From NCBI GenBank assembly GCA_000827265.1, contig KN834763.1, positions 620,001 through 684,000 on the forward strand: 64,000 bases of DNA. The letters run 5' to 3'. This document shows, in pieces, positions 11,573 to 23,003 of this stretch. The stretch is from Collybiopsis luxurians FD-317 M1. Lineage: Eukaryota > Basidiomycota > Agaricomycetes > Agaricales > Omphalotaceae. How positions within the stretch are numbered: position 1 is the first letter of the stretch; each line of letters begins with the position of its first letter. Under the pieces are notes generated by a model. It worked only from the letters and a program-made list of their open reading frames with translations, was not told the DNA's origin and did no database searches. The translations under genes were made by a program, and so were the position numbers.

Positions 11573-13218
11573 ATGTCAGCTCTCACTCCCTACGGTTGGC
11601 TTGTTGTTCTCTGGATCACTGCTATTCCATTCCAGTACGGCTACCATATATCTGTTCTCAACCAATTACACTCAGTATTATCTTGTCAACATGATTTAGT
11701 TCCCAACAGTCTTCCAACTTGCTTTCAATCTCTGAATGATTTCACCTTTTCTGTGGTCACCTCCGTCTTCAATCTCGGCGGTCTCCTTGGAAGTGCACTG
11801 GCTAGTCTGTTAATCGACAACTCAGGCAGAAGAGGCACTGCTCGGATCACTTCTTTTCTCATTGCACTCGGAAGTGCCCTTATGAGTCTCAGTGCAAGCA
11901 CAACTGTACTAGGTATTGGTCGGTTCTTGGTAGGCATGGGATCAGGGGTAGGCATCTGCCTCGCGCCACTTTACCTCAACGAAGTGGCACCGAGAAGTAT
12001 TGCCAGCACAGTCGGTTAGTTGCCTCCAAACAGACCATTTTTCTAGTGTATAGTATTCATCTCCTGCAGGCGTCCTAACGCAACTGGGCATCGTTCTTGG
12101 AATTTTCTTCACCCAGCTCCTTGGTGTATACTTCACCTCTCCGAGCGCAGGTCCAAATGCCTGGCGTTTCGTTTTGTTTTTCTCTTTCGCGATCGCCTTC
12201 GTCCAGTTCCTCATGACTAGCCTCATGGTTGAAAGTCCTCGTTATCTTCGTTCCAAAAGCCTTCGTGCAGGAGATGATGCTCGTGCGATCGAAAGACGCA
12301 TATGGGTTGAAAGGGGAATAGATTCGGCAGCAAGTCCTCTTCTGGACGAACACGATCCTGAGACGCATCCTGTCAGCCCCCACAGATCATCTTCTACTCT
12401 TGGTGTCTCGCAAATTCTATTCAAAACACCCGCCGATGTCCGTACGCCTTTGCTCATTGTAAGCTGCGCCATGGTAGGGCAACAATTTTCTGGTGCGTAG
12501 TCTTCCGGTGCATCCGTCCTTTAAACTTGAATTTTATGTTCAGGAATAAATGCGGTACTGTATTATTCCAATGATATCCTATCCCAAGCATTACCAGAAC
12601 TAGGAAAGTATGTCAGTTTAGGCATAACGATTGTCAATGTCATCATGACATTCCCGCCAATATTGCTCATCGAGGTAATGACGCACGTCCAATTGTCTTT
12701 CTACCCCTCTCATTTCCCCCTGTAATAGAAACTTGGCCGGAAGCGTCTGTTGTTCCTTTCTGTCGCTGGAGCTGTAACATCTCTTGTCATTCTCGGAATC
12801 GCATTGAACCTTGCCGGAGCATCAGGGAGCCAAGGACCCACAGCTTGGACGACAGTGTCATCGGTGTTCATTGTGATCTTTGTGATGAGTTTTGCTATTG
12901 GGCTTGGTCCAGTACCATTTATCATGATTCCTGAAATAGCTCCTTTCCATGTGCGTCGCTTTCGTTTTCCAAGTTTCAAATGCTCAGCTTTTATATTATG
13001 CACAGGCTGTTTCTGCGCTCTCCACAATAGCCTTAACTCTGAACTGGCTAATCAACTTTTCTGTTTCCCTCCTTTTCCTTCCTCTTCGTAATGCACTTTC
13101 TGGAGGTCCACCTAGTAGCCCGCATCACGACCCGGGGAAGATTGGACGTGTGTTTTGGGTGTTTGCTGCGGCGTTGGTGTCGGTTATGGGTGTTGTTTGG
13201 AGAAAGTGGAAAGCATGA
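11573..13218 (+). CDS. MFS sugar transporter (glucose transporter-like)
   Basis: Plasma-membrane major-facilitator protein of the sugar porter family. The start at 11573 gives MSALTPYGWLVVLWITAIPF, entering the first membrane helix directly with almost no N-terminal tail. Signature motifs are present in order: GRRGT after the second helix, GMGSGVGICLAPLYLNEVAP (the central G..G....P.Y..E..P signature), ESPRYL in the long loop after helix 6, GQQFSGINAVLYYS across an intron at about 12493-12542, and a final FSVSLLFLPL helix before WRKWKA and a TGA at 13216-13218. There are about five introns of 45-60 nt. Length of about 480 residues and roughly 12 hydrophobic helices fit the family. It resembles the fungal Vps73/GLUT-type branch more than the hexose HXT branch; the substrate is inferred. 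It faces an alpha-glucan-active GH13 enzyme across a short promoter. Confidence 0.88.
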
Positions 13219-14675
13219 CCATCTACGTTTAACTGCATCTGGTCTTGCGGTTATGAATGGGTATTTTCGGATTAACTAGACTCTCATGTTCGGTATATTC
13301 TAATTCTTCTGTATCATAATGATCGCTTCTCGCTCTAAAGACTAATAGCTTTCCAAGTCCATAAGCGGAAGGATAGATGTTGCTTTGACCAGCTCGGGCC
13401 GATTATTCCGAGTATAAGGGTTTTTCCATTTTTTGAGGTAAAGGGAGCTTTCAGCAGTGTGAATGCGAAGTCGTCGCAGCTCGGTAACTTAAGATGATGA
13501 GACCCCGGCTGAAAACAAAGTTGTTGACACTCAAGGCTGCGAGTTTCGAAAGAGTGCTCAGCGGTTTATAACGACAGGAAATTGACTATTGAGAACTTGC
13601 CCTCAACAAGGCTTTAGTTTTTTGAACCCGATACAGTGCTTTCGTCCGCCGTTTAGGTCTCTTTGCTGAAATGTCCCGCCGTTTTCAGGCTAGGCTACCG
13701 GCGTCGCTGGAGGGGATCACCCGATAACATCACAAGTACTAGGTATCACAAACAACGGTGGGAGTAAAGTGCGCCTCGCTTGCATCATAGACATCGAATG
13801 ATGAACACGGCGTGCACAGGCTTGAATGAAGATTCAGAGCAGAGGGTTTGCGTATGCTGATGCTCAGCTTTCGGACGGTATTCTCCAAGCACAAGTGAAC
13901 AGTGCCCAGTTCGCCCAGGATATTTTATGTCAAGGTTGAGTGAAAGTTTCTTCAATCGGTCCTAGTACTTTCAGTAGATTTGTCAATCGTCGTCGGGCTT
14001 TCCGCCTCTCCGCGCCAATACTATCCCGACACAGAGCAGAGCCCTTGCTATCCATATATTTTTCGGAGGTTCCAGTCTTTCGGTAATCCTGCCTGACGCC
14101 AACGCCTGATAGAAATTGCGATGATACCTGAGCTTAAGTAGGAGCAGGGAGTCTGGAAGCGGCGCACGATATCTGAAGTTGTGTTCGGAGTGACAGACGA
14201 CAGCTGAGCGAGCTTAGCTGCTACACAAATCTCTATCTTTAGACCCATTACGCCGCTCTGCTGATATATATAGGCTACCATCGACATCGAAGGCATGAAG
14301 ATCTACACTCAGTATGATAAAGAACGGGAGTTTCAAGATCTCGAGCCACTGAAGGCCCCTGAGGGTGCCACAAAATGCCCAACTTAGTGAACGCAATACT
14401 TACCACTAGAGCACAGGATTTGTGGAACTACTCGTGATAATGTGAAACTGTCAGTGGAAGATGGGACCGCATCGTCAATCAAAAGCAGGGCCTGCTGTTG
14501 GTTGCTGGCGAAGGATTTGCTACACGAACTGAGGCAATGTACAGAGTACTTGGATCAGCCACTGTAAGGGAATGGGGAGAAAATATACCGACTTTGACTT
14601 TTAGGCATGTGACACACTGTGACACAGTTGTATTGATCTCAACGACCACAGCGACTTGCTCGCTGTGTATCTCTC
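13219..14675. other. Long intergenic region upstream of the PAK-like kinase
   Basis: About 1.45 kb. No ORF with codon or family support is seen on either strand. It contains the transporter 3' UTR and probably a long 5' regulatory region or 5' UTR of the kinase gene. A TGACAC-rich stretch near 14608-14625 (TGTGACACACTGTGACACAG) is a small imperfect direct repeat. Confidence 0.4.
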
Positions 14676-17600
14676 ATGGACCCTTCGTCCTCCTCATCTT
14701 CCTATCTATCGCTTGAACCCCCGCGAACGTCACGGTTCTCGACTCTCAAGGTTTTTGGAAAATTTGGAAGCAAAAATAAGGAGAAGGGCCCGCCACCAGT
14801 TCCCCCAAAGGATGAATCATATTATCTTAACAGTAACCGCTCTTTCGTCTCCATTTCCTCGCAGTATGCTCGGAGACCCACCCCCGGGTCATTACATCCT
14901 TCACACTCTACAATGTCACTTGCATCGTCTGCTATGACAGCCGATTCGGACGCCATGCTCAGCCCCCCGTCTTCTGCGAGAATAAAGCCAAAAAAATCTG
15001 GGTTTTTTGGTCGGATACGAGGCTCTAGTGAGACTGAGTCGGTCAGACCAACGGAAGAGGAAAATATCTCGTTGCCTTGGAATTTCCAGGTGAGTCGGGT
15101 CCGCGCGTTCCGCCTTCAGCCGTTCTAACATTGCTATTATACTTGTAGCATAATATACATGTAAATGAAGTCTATGAAGGCATGCCCCCTTCTTGGACCG
15201 TTTCTCTTGCGGAAGCTGGCTTTACACCGGAGGAAATTGCTGCCATTTACTCCAGAAAACAGAGCGGGACCCTTACCCCCAGTTCTGCCTCCGACCATTC
15301 ACGCTCTCCTGCAGTTTTATCCAACCCCCTTCCCCGAACAACATCCCTTCCTCGTCAATACTCCGATGCTTCTATCCGCAGCGCAACTTCCTCCGCCTCC
15401 CCTCCCCCATTGCCCCTGAATCCTCTTGTCGGCCGAAAGGTTCAACAACAGAGAAGCAGAAATAATTCCATTTCATCCTCGTCTTTGGCTCTATCTATCT
15501 CCCTAGAATCTGCATCAGAGACAAAGATGCGACCCAACGTCGTTGTAGAGCAGGAAAGAGACGAGGCTGAGCCTCATCATCGTTCGAATGGCAGTACTAG
15601 TGGTCAAAGGACCAGTCCGCTCAGTACAAACGCTCCTGTGAGCTTTAACAATAATTCAGCACCCTCTACACCTCCCAAAAGAGCCTATTATATTGCCAAC
15701 GCTAGTGTCACCCAATCCCCGCCCCCTGCATACGAGCCCGGTAGTGGTCATTCCAGAACTGCCACAATTGAGAAGGTAGACAGACGGTCGGACGGAGACC
15801 AGAGCTCGAACGAAAGTCAACAAACACGCACCCCGGAAGAGACTTCTCACACTAGGGCCAATAGTAACCACGATAACGGGGAAAATGATGACGAGAATGA
15901 TGAAGTTGACATCCAACCCATCATACCTCTTACCCCTCTCACCTTACCAGATCTCGGCTCTGGATTGGGGCTAGGGAATCTCAATCTCAATTTCTCTGAT
16001 TTGGGCTTTGCCCTTCAACCAGATTCTTCCACCAAGTCCTCCATCTCACCTTCCGCACCATCAACGATCCCACCAGTCTTCGTTGACGATACTGCAGTGA
16101 AGAGGACAACTATCATGCCTTCATCGATCTCTCGTAACCCTGGCTTCAAGTCGGATACTGACTATGGTTCTTCATCACTACTTGCCGCTCCAATACTCAC
16201 GCCTGGTCCGCCTGCCTCACCAACTTCGCCTTTCCCCCGATCACCCTCTCCTCCGCGATCTCCTTCTCCTTTGCCATCTCGGTCCGCTCATGGACCAGAG
16301 GAGCCAGAGCTACCACCAACAGCTTCGACTGTGTCAAGTGAAGCATACACCCCAGGCTCATCAATTGGGCTGTTCAACGAGATTCAAGGAATGCTTGCGC
16401 CAGGTGTTATGATCCAAGATTCCAGTTCATTTGGGGGAGTAAATAACAATTCGCAAAAGGGCAGGAAGATCAGGGATAAAGATTTGACTCCAATTGAGCG
16501 ACTGCGAGGATACAAGAGCTCGGCAGACGAGGGCGAGAGCGGAACTCGGGACCGCGACTGGGACAGAGAGGATGTGGACTTGAACCGGACAACATCTCGA
16601 GGATGGACTTCACCAGCGATCAGCGAGAGCCAGAGTCCAACTCTTCCTCCCATAAGCCCTGATTACGGAAGCTTCGCAGACAGATCTAGTGTGGTCGTCA
16701 CTGGTAATCAGACTGACATAGAGTCGCATGATTCACTGGCTCCCACAAATTTCAACGAGCTCAGAAACTCCACTCGCAGTAGTACTTCCACCGTTTCTAC
16801 CATCTCTGCTGCCACTGTGACCCAAGCTACACGTGTTACAGCCACGACTACGGTCATTCAACGCGCCGTTGCGACCAAAGTAGCGGTTGGGCTACCGGGG
16901 GCAGGAACAGGCGGTGTTACTGCACCAGTTTTACCGCTGTATCAAGGCTCTGGCGCGCAATCTTCATCTCCAGCGAAGTCCCCGGTGCCGTCTCCAACTC
17001 CATCCTTCCAGCAACCTCGGCTACCTCTCACTGTCCCTCCCTCTCCACAGAGTTCCACCTTCGGGGGCAGCGAGGAAGAGGAAGTGTCAGCTTCATCCTC
17101 TCGAATGTCTGGGAGCACTAGCACGAGTACGTCATCCTCAATATCTCCCTCGACTGACACGCAGACGGAGGAAGATGCGAATGAGACGGATCTCGTGTAT
17201 TACTTAGACAGTCCGCTGCCAACACAAACGACGTTTGAACAAAACCAGGCTCGTGCACAAGAGGGTGCTCAAATGCTTCATAAGCACCATCACCTTCTAA
17301 AATCCACCACTGATACATTTGGAGGTGCCTACCACGATGAAGCAGATCTGTGTAGTGGAATTGAGAATGAAGAGGATGAAGAGATAGTACCTGATGAAGA
17401 AGAGAGAACGATATCTCCGCGCTCTGCTACAAGCAAAACTTTTGGTTTTGTTCCTCCGCCTCAGACTTCAGCTCCTGTTGTTCGACCAACTATACTCATT
17501 AATAGCCGCATGAACTCGGTCCCTAACGGCCCGTTCACAGCTCCCGTTCCGTCTTCCTCAGCTTCCTCTTCCTTTTCCGCTATCACCCCAATTACTCCAG

Positions 17601-18850
17601 TTTTGCGTTATCACGGTTGGCTTTCAGAGGTTGTCAAGCCACTCGAGGAATACATTGATGAGCCTATCGATCCAAGGGAGTACTACGTTGACCTGGCTGA
17701 GATCGCCGAGGGAGACAACGGCTCGGTCTACAGTGCACGGATATCGTACCACGCCAATCTCGCTCGGCTCACGAAGCTTCCTCCATTAATAAAAGCGCGA
17801 GATGTTGAGGGGCAAGCAAACGGAGAGACTATGTTCGTGGCGATCAAAACCGTTCCGATACTGCCCTCTGGGTCAACGAAGCTCGATGAAATGAGAAAGG
17901 AGTTGGGGCTACTCAGAGGTGTGATGCATGACAATATACTTGGTACGCATGCCTTGTATGTGGACCTGGTGGAAGATTCGCTTTGGATCCGGATGGAGTT
18001 GATGGAAAGGAGTTTAGCGGATGTAGTGGTTCTATGTGAAGAGGGTTTGGTGTTGCAGGAGAGGGTCATTGCACGGTTTACAAATGATGTGTGTCGTCTG
18101 TATTTTCTCAATTTGGTCTCGCTCATTTTGCCATTTCAAAGACCCTAGAAGCATTGCGATTTTTGCGCGAACACAACATTGCTCACCGTGATGTCCGTTC
18201 AGATAATCTACTACTCAATAGTCAGGGAGTGCTTAAACTCAGTACGTTCATATTTTCATTATGGGAAGAGAACAGACACTGATTTCCATTTCGAAGCTGA
18301 TTTTTCGAACGCTGTCAAAGTTACACCAGATTCACCTGTGGTCACTGATCCAGTCGGCATTCTGTATTGGCAGGTAAGCATTCATCCTTCACCGATACAT
18401 GGATGGTACAGACGATGATTGATTGTACAGGCCCCTGAAGTGCGAGCGGGTCCGTACAATGCTTTGAAAGTCGACGTATGGTCCGTTGGTGCGACGGTGT
18501 GGGAGTTAGCGCAAGCCGCACCGCCTTTTGCAGACGACATCAGCCCTCCTGGAGACAGATGGCCCAAGCTTCTTAAGCCCGAAATATTTTCCCCCGCCTT
18601 TCATGAATTCTTGCGCATGTGCTCCGAGCCGGCATCCTCTCGTCCAGAGCCCCAAGATTTGCTCAAGGTAAAATGATGTTTCTTTTTATTCTTGATCTGT
18701 TTTAATATATGAATTACCCTTCAGAACCCGTTCGTTAACAATACCTGCGGCCGACTAGTTGTCATACAATTGCTTCAACAATGCGTCGCCATCGAAAAGC
18801 TTATCTCTCAACGCCAGGAGCTTGGAGAAGACGAATCTACACTAATGTAA
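14676..18850 (+). CDS. PAK/Ste20-like protein kinase with CRIB domain and divergent catalytic motifs
   Basis: Rho-GTPase (Cdc42/Rac)-responsive kinase of about 1,280 residues. The start at 14676 gives MDPSSSSSSYLSLEPPRTSR. The CRIB/p21-binding domain begins near residue 130 with ISLPWNFQHNIHVNE, split by an intron at 15090-15148, and continues with MPPSWTVSLAEAGF. About 800 residues of Ser/Pro-rich disordered sequence follow. The C-terminal kinase domain starts near 17680. It has IAEGDNGSVY (glycine loop with a Gly replaced), the VAIK lysine, the helix-C Glu in EMRKELGLL, HRDVRSDN for HRDxKxxN, and TDFSNAV for DFG, then a very short activation segment before WQAPEV, and DVWSVGATVWELA. The VAIK Lys, HRD Asp and DFG Asp remain. 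The Lys of HRDxK is Arg and the Gly of DFG is Ser, so activity may be weak or altered. Cla4/Ste20/Shk-type roles in polarity are inferred. Confidence 0.85.
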
Positions 18851-19677
18851 TGTCATGATCAATCTAACGACTATGGATACCCGGATGCATCTTCACTTAA
18901 TTTATCTAAGTATTGCTTTGTCTATTCTCGATCTTCGTTGCATCTCCATCGCTTGTTTGCTTAGTAGATCATGGACTACAACCGCGCATGTCATCAACCT
19001 ATTTTTCATTTCTCAATTACAACAAGTGGATTTACTTACATTTATTTTTTTTCCTGACTGGTGTATCATACTTGCATCGTTATTTGTTGCAATTGGAGCA
19101 GAAGTTCGTTCTTCTAGACTTTATTGAATATATTTTGAAACCAAGTACTTACAACCTCCAAGAATTTTTTTTTTTGCCTGAATGTCACTTTCAGATCCAG
19201 AACTCAAAGCAAAATTATCGCTCGATCTCATGTATATACAGTAGATGTAGCAAACATTAACAGTGAATAAATGGGTCAGGATATAAATGCGCGATGGTCA
19301 TGCATGGTAGATGTGGATGTAAATGCAATAATAGGATACAGTGAAGAGAGACAGCAGAGATTCAGAGGATGGACAGTAAGAGATCAAAAGAATGACACCG
19401 AGAAGCTACGCTCGGACTTGAAAAGATGACCAGGTATAGAGAAGCCGAACGATACAGTAAATGAATGCATTGTGTAGAAAAGGCTGTAACAGAAATTGAT
19501 GAGTCGAAGTAGAGCTCTCTGCAACTCGAACACATACCCTGAGAAGCGAGAGATGCTGATTGTCGGAAGAGAGGGGAAAATGCAGGCAGTGCCAAGCATA
19601 TCTTCGAGATGTGGATGGGCTGCATCAATTGGAGGGGGACTTGCTATATATAGCTACAATAATTTTTTTCGGAAATG
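18851..19677. other. AT-rich intergenic region between convergent genes
   Basis: Lies between the kinase stop (18850) and the coiled-coil gene stop (19678). It has poly-T tracts and AATAAA-like signals (for example AGTGAATAAATG near 19261). ORFs here are hydrophobic AT-driven frames. It most likely holds the two 3' UTRs. Confidence 0.45.
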
Positions 19678-22367
19678 TCAACTTGAGACAGTAGAATGGT
19701 CCATTCCTGCTAATATCGCCCTCGACCGCCCTCCGTACGAATCTTCGATACCGCTCATTACAGGTTGTTCCGGTTTTGTGGTCTGGTCGAGGACCTGAGC
19801 AATTGAGGGAGGTCGACCTTTTTTCAAATTTTGGACATACGCCTCGGACGGAGTCAACCTAGACCCCGGTGTTACTGAAGGTATCGACTTGCTCTGGGAT
19901 ATTGGCTTATTTGTAGCGGAAGGCTGGCCAGAAAGTTTGAACGAAATTTTCGACGTCTTTCGCTCCCGCTTGAGCTCCTCCTTCTCCGAAGGAAGAGAAA
20001 CCTGATTCTCTTTTGAGCCGATGTTCCTTGATTCTGGAATCGGGATCAAATGCTGTGCTGCAGGGAATGTGATCGAGGTGGGGCTGCTGTCAGAAGCAGA
20101 AGAGGCAGCAAAAGAATTTGAAGACGATATCGACGAATGTTTGTTCTGTTTGGAAAGGTAACTACCAGGAATGATGTTGGATGCATTGGATCCTAATGAT
20201 AAGGCACCCGAACCCGGCTGCTTGAGAGAACGGGACCTGTTAACACTCTCAACAAGTTTTAATCTCCTCATAGACCGTCTCGGCTTCGTTGCAGCCTCGT
20301 CTTCAGCACCTGATGTACCCCAGTCCGAGTTCGAGGTGGGATTAGAATCGGCACCAGAATCTTCACCTTGGGAAAGAATTTTATGTAAAGGAAGTCGAAT
20401 GGAAGACGCAGGGGTTGGTAGACTGCTCCGTGATGAATCGTCGCTCCGCTCCCTCTCTATCTCCAGAAGACTTGGGGTTCGTGAGCCTTGCTCCGCCGTA
20501 TTGGGGTCAATATTGCCTGAAGAAAGAACATGCATATTTTTCATCCAGAGGGAAAGTGCCTTGATCTGCTCCTCTTTTCTTGCAACCTCCTTTTGTAGCT
20601 CCATAATTTTCTCTGCCCACACAGTTTGGTCGGCAGCATGCTCTTCAGTAATCCTAAGAAGGTTGTTAGACAGTTCCTCAATCTGCTTATTGCGGTCCCG
20701 AAGGGCTTCGCGAAGCTCATCAATAGAGGCTGATTCAATATCAATCTCCAATGTCTGTACATTAGGAATGACCTTAGTCAAAGTCGGGGTAGAAGAAGAG
20801 GAGGAAGAAGACGAATTTCTGTCCGCGCCGGGCACTTGAGAAGTGGGATCCTTTGCAAGCGGAGGAGGCCTTCCATCTCCTTTGGATGAACTGATATCGC
20901 GTTGTACAGGAACTCCAACTCTTGGCAGCGAGCTGGAGGATCGCCCCAAAGGAACTGTACGACCAGCAGATATGGTATGTGCTCGCTGCCTAGGGACTGG
21001 TGAAGGGGAAATCTCACGAGGATGAGTCGGAGTCGCGGGTAGTGGTATGGTAGGGGGTCTAGATGGCTGCGCTATTCTAGACCGAAGTTTTTCGGAGTCC
21101 CTGATGGAAGTAGTAGCCAACGAGCGACGTTTCTCGAGAACGCCTTTCCCTGACAAAGTACGTCCTGCACTCCCAAACGAAGTTGGCATGGACATTACTG
21201 ATTTCACGGACACCTCCGACTCCTCCGCCGCATCAAGGTCACTGGCCGGCCTTCCTAAGGAATTTTCTCTCCGCCTTGAAGGAAAACCACGAGGTGAAGG
21301 ACCGCTGATAGACACACGGTCTGAGTCAGCATTGGAGGTAGCAGAGCTTTGTGAGAGTTTATGAACTCTTGGTGCCGTGACAGGTCGAGATATCATCTCA
21401 ACAGCATCGGGTTTGGCTATGAGAACCGAAGAAGAGCGAGTTATAGTGGGCAGCGCAGAGCTGGAATGTGGGGAAGCCCTACGTGAAAGTGAACTGGGAA
21501 AGTTCAACTCTGGAATGTCTGAGGACCCGGTACGTATCGGTACAGGCTTTGGTTTAATTTTGTGTCGAGGTTTAGTAAAAAGGTCGTCATACTCGCCCAA
21601 GTTGTAGGGATCATTGTCCACCGGAGGACGGGAGACAGTAATGGTCGGCTGTGGACGAGGATCGTGAATTTCTCGGCTGGCTTGGCTTGGCCTTGGAGTA
21701 GAAGATCGACTAACTCGTGACGAGTTGGAATCAATAGAAGGTGATCGAAGTCCAGCACTGGGGGGAGCAAGACTATCCGAGTTGTAATCCGACAAATCAC
21801 CTGGGGGCCTCGCAGAACGTTGAGATCTGCGAGACTGAAAACGCCTTAGACCACTGCGAGAAGGCGCAAAATGAGCAGCAATCTTGGAACCGAGACTAGT
21901 AGGATTCGCAGCTAATTTCAAAGAATGTTGGGAAGTTGAGGCTTGCGGGAGCGAAGCGACCTGATCCCTGCCACTAAAAATAGGGATACATCAGCAGCTC
22001 GCCCAAGCAAAACATTCGAGAAAGGTCCGAAAACACGACGACGTGATACGCGAATAAGGCTTCAATAGATACTCACTAGTCAAGAATTGACCTGGAACCT
22101 GCTGTCGTTACCGACGACCTACTCTCAATAATATCGCTTGTCACTGCGACATCAGACTGAGTAGACTTTTTCCGAGGGCGTCCAATAAAAGGAATCCTAG
22201 TGGATCTCTTCTTTGAAGGAGAAGATGAGGAGGTGTTAATTTCTAGCACTGTAGACGAAGGAAGACTATTAGAGGTACTGCTTGGGCCAGAGGAAGAGCC
22301 GCGAAAAAAGTCGGTCAAGTCAGAGGTGCGCAATTGGAGTTTTTTGCTGGGAGTCGTGGCAGACATC
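19678..22367 (-). CDS. Large Ser/Pro-rich protein with a central coiled coil
   Basis: Two exons. The first starts at 22367 (MSATTPSKKLQLRTSDLTDFF) and runs to about 22078. An intron of about 100 nt with GTGAGT..TTTTTAG ends follows, and the second exon runs to a stop at 19678. Total about 860 residues. The N-terminal half is disordered and rich in Ser, Pro and Arg (for example PFIGRPRKKS). Near 20530-20740 is a heptad-like segment (IDELREALRDRNKQIEELS, then MELQKEVARKEEQIKALSLW) that should form a coiled coil of about 65 residues. The rest is again Ser-rich, ending near RSRAILAGMDHSTVSS. I do not recognise the family; scaffold or cytoskeleton-linked proteins in fungi often look like this. A long plus-strand ORF at 20171-20839 is its antisense shadow. 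Confidence 0.8.
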
Positions 22368-23003
22368 AAGTACAGGTAAAGAACGAGGAGAGACTGGCTG
22401 AAAGGGGGGGGGGATTCAGGAATCAAGGCTGGGATACAGCAGATAGGCTTTCAAAGTTCAAGACGTCCTTCGAAAGCTGCCGTACAGAAGCGAGACAGCA
22501 AGCGGTACGAAAGAGAGAGTAGTGAGAACCAGCGTTCATGAAAACCTTATTCACTTTCCAACTTACTCTATTTCAATAATACCGTTGCTTCTATACATTT
22601 CTTGTATGTTTTTTTGTGTTTTTTTGCCGAGATTCAAACTACCATAAATGATTAGATGTGGGCGCTAATTGCACGTGATACTCAACGGGGACTTTTTTTC
22701 TTTTTTAAAATTTTTTTTCTCGAGTTTCACGTTGAATATATGTCCGGCTTCGAGGGTTCGCCCGTCTTCATCTTCGGCTCCCATCCTTGGCTAACGTGAA
22801 ACGTCTTTCGAAATCTCTCCTAAGAGCGGACTGGGCTTGTGGACTTGGTGGAATTTGTCCGAACCTCCAAAAGTACTTATGTCGAGCACTTACTTGATCT
22901 CCTAGATCTCCAGTAATCTCGCGTATACATACACAGTAAACTTCATTCAATCAATATGATCTGATCCCCAATTTGTTCTGATTCTTACTTCGTACCTTGT
23001 AAA
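22368..23003. promoter_or_regulatory. Upstream region of the coiled-coil gene, with one E-box
   Basis: Contains a CACGTG E-box (22672-22677), poly-T tracts (TTTTTTTCTTTTTTAAAATTTTTTTT near 22690-22720, given only to show the base bias) and a G-run near 22407-22416. No gene is seen. Confidence 0.35.

Noticed and set aside
17728..18126. 132-codon minus-strand ORF within the kinase gene
   Set aside because: Antisense shadow of the kinase-domain exon, which has recognised motifs on the plus strand.
20171..20839. 222-codon plus-strand ORF
   Set aside because: It is antisense to the long, two-exon coiled-coil gene; Ser-rich codons on one strand leave the opposite strand open. No initiation context or family likeness.
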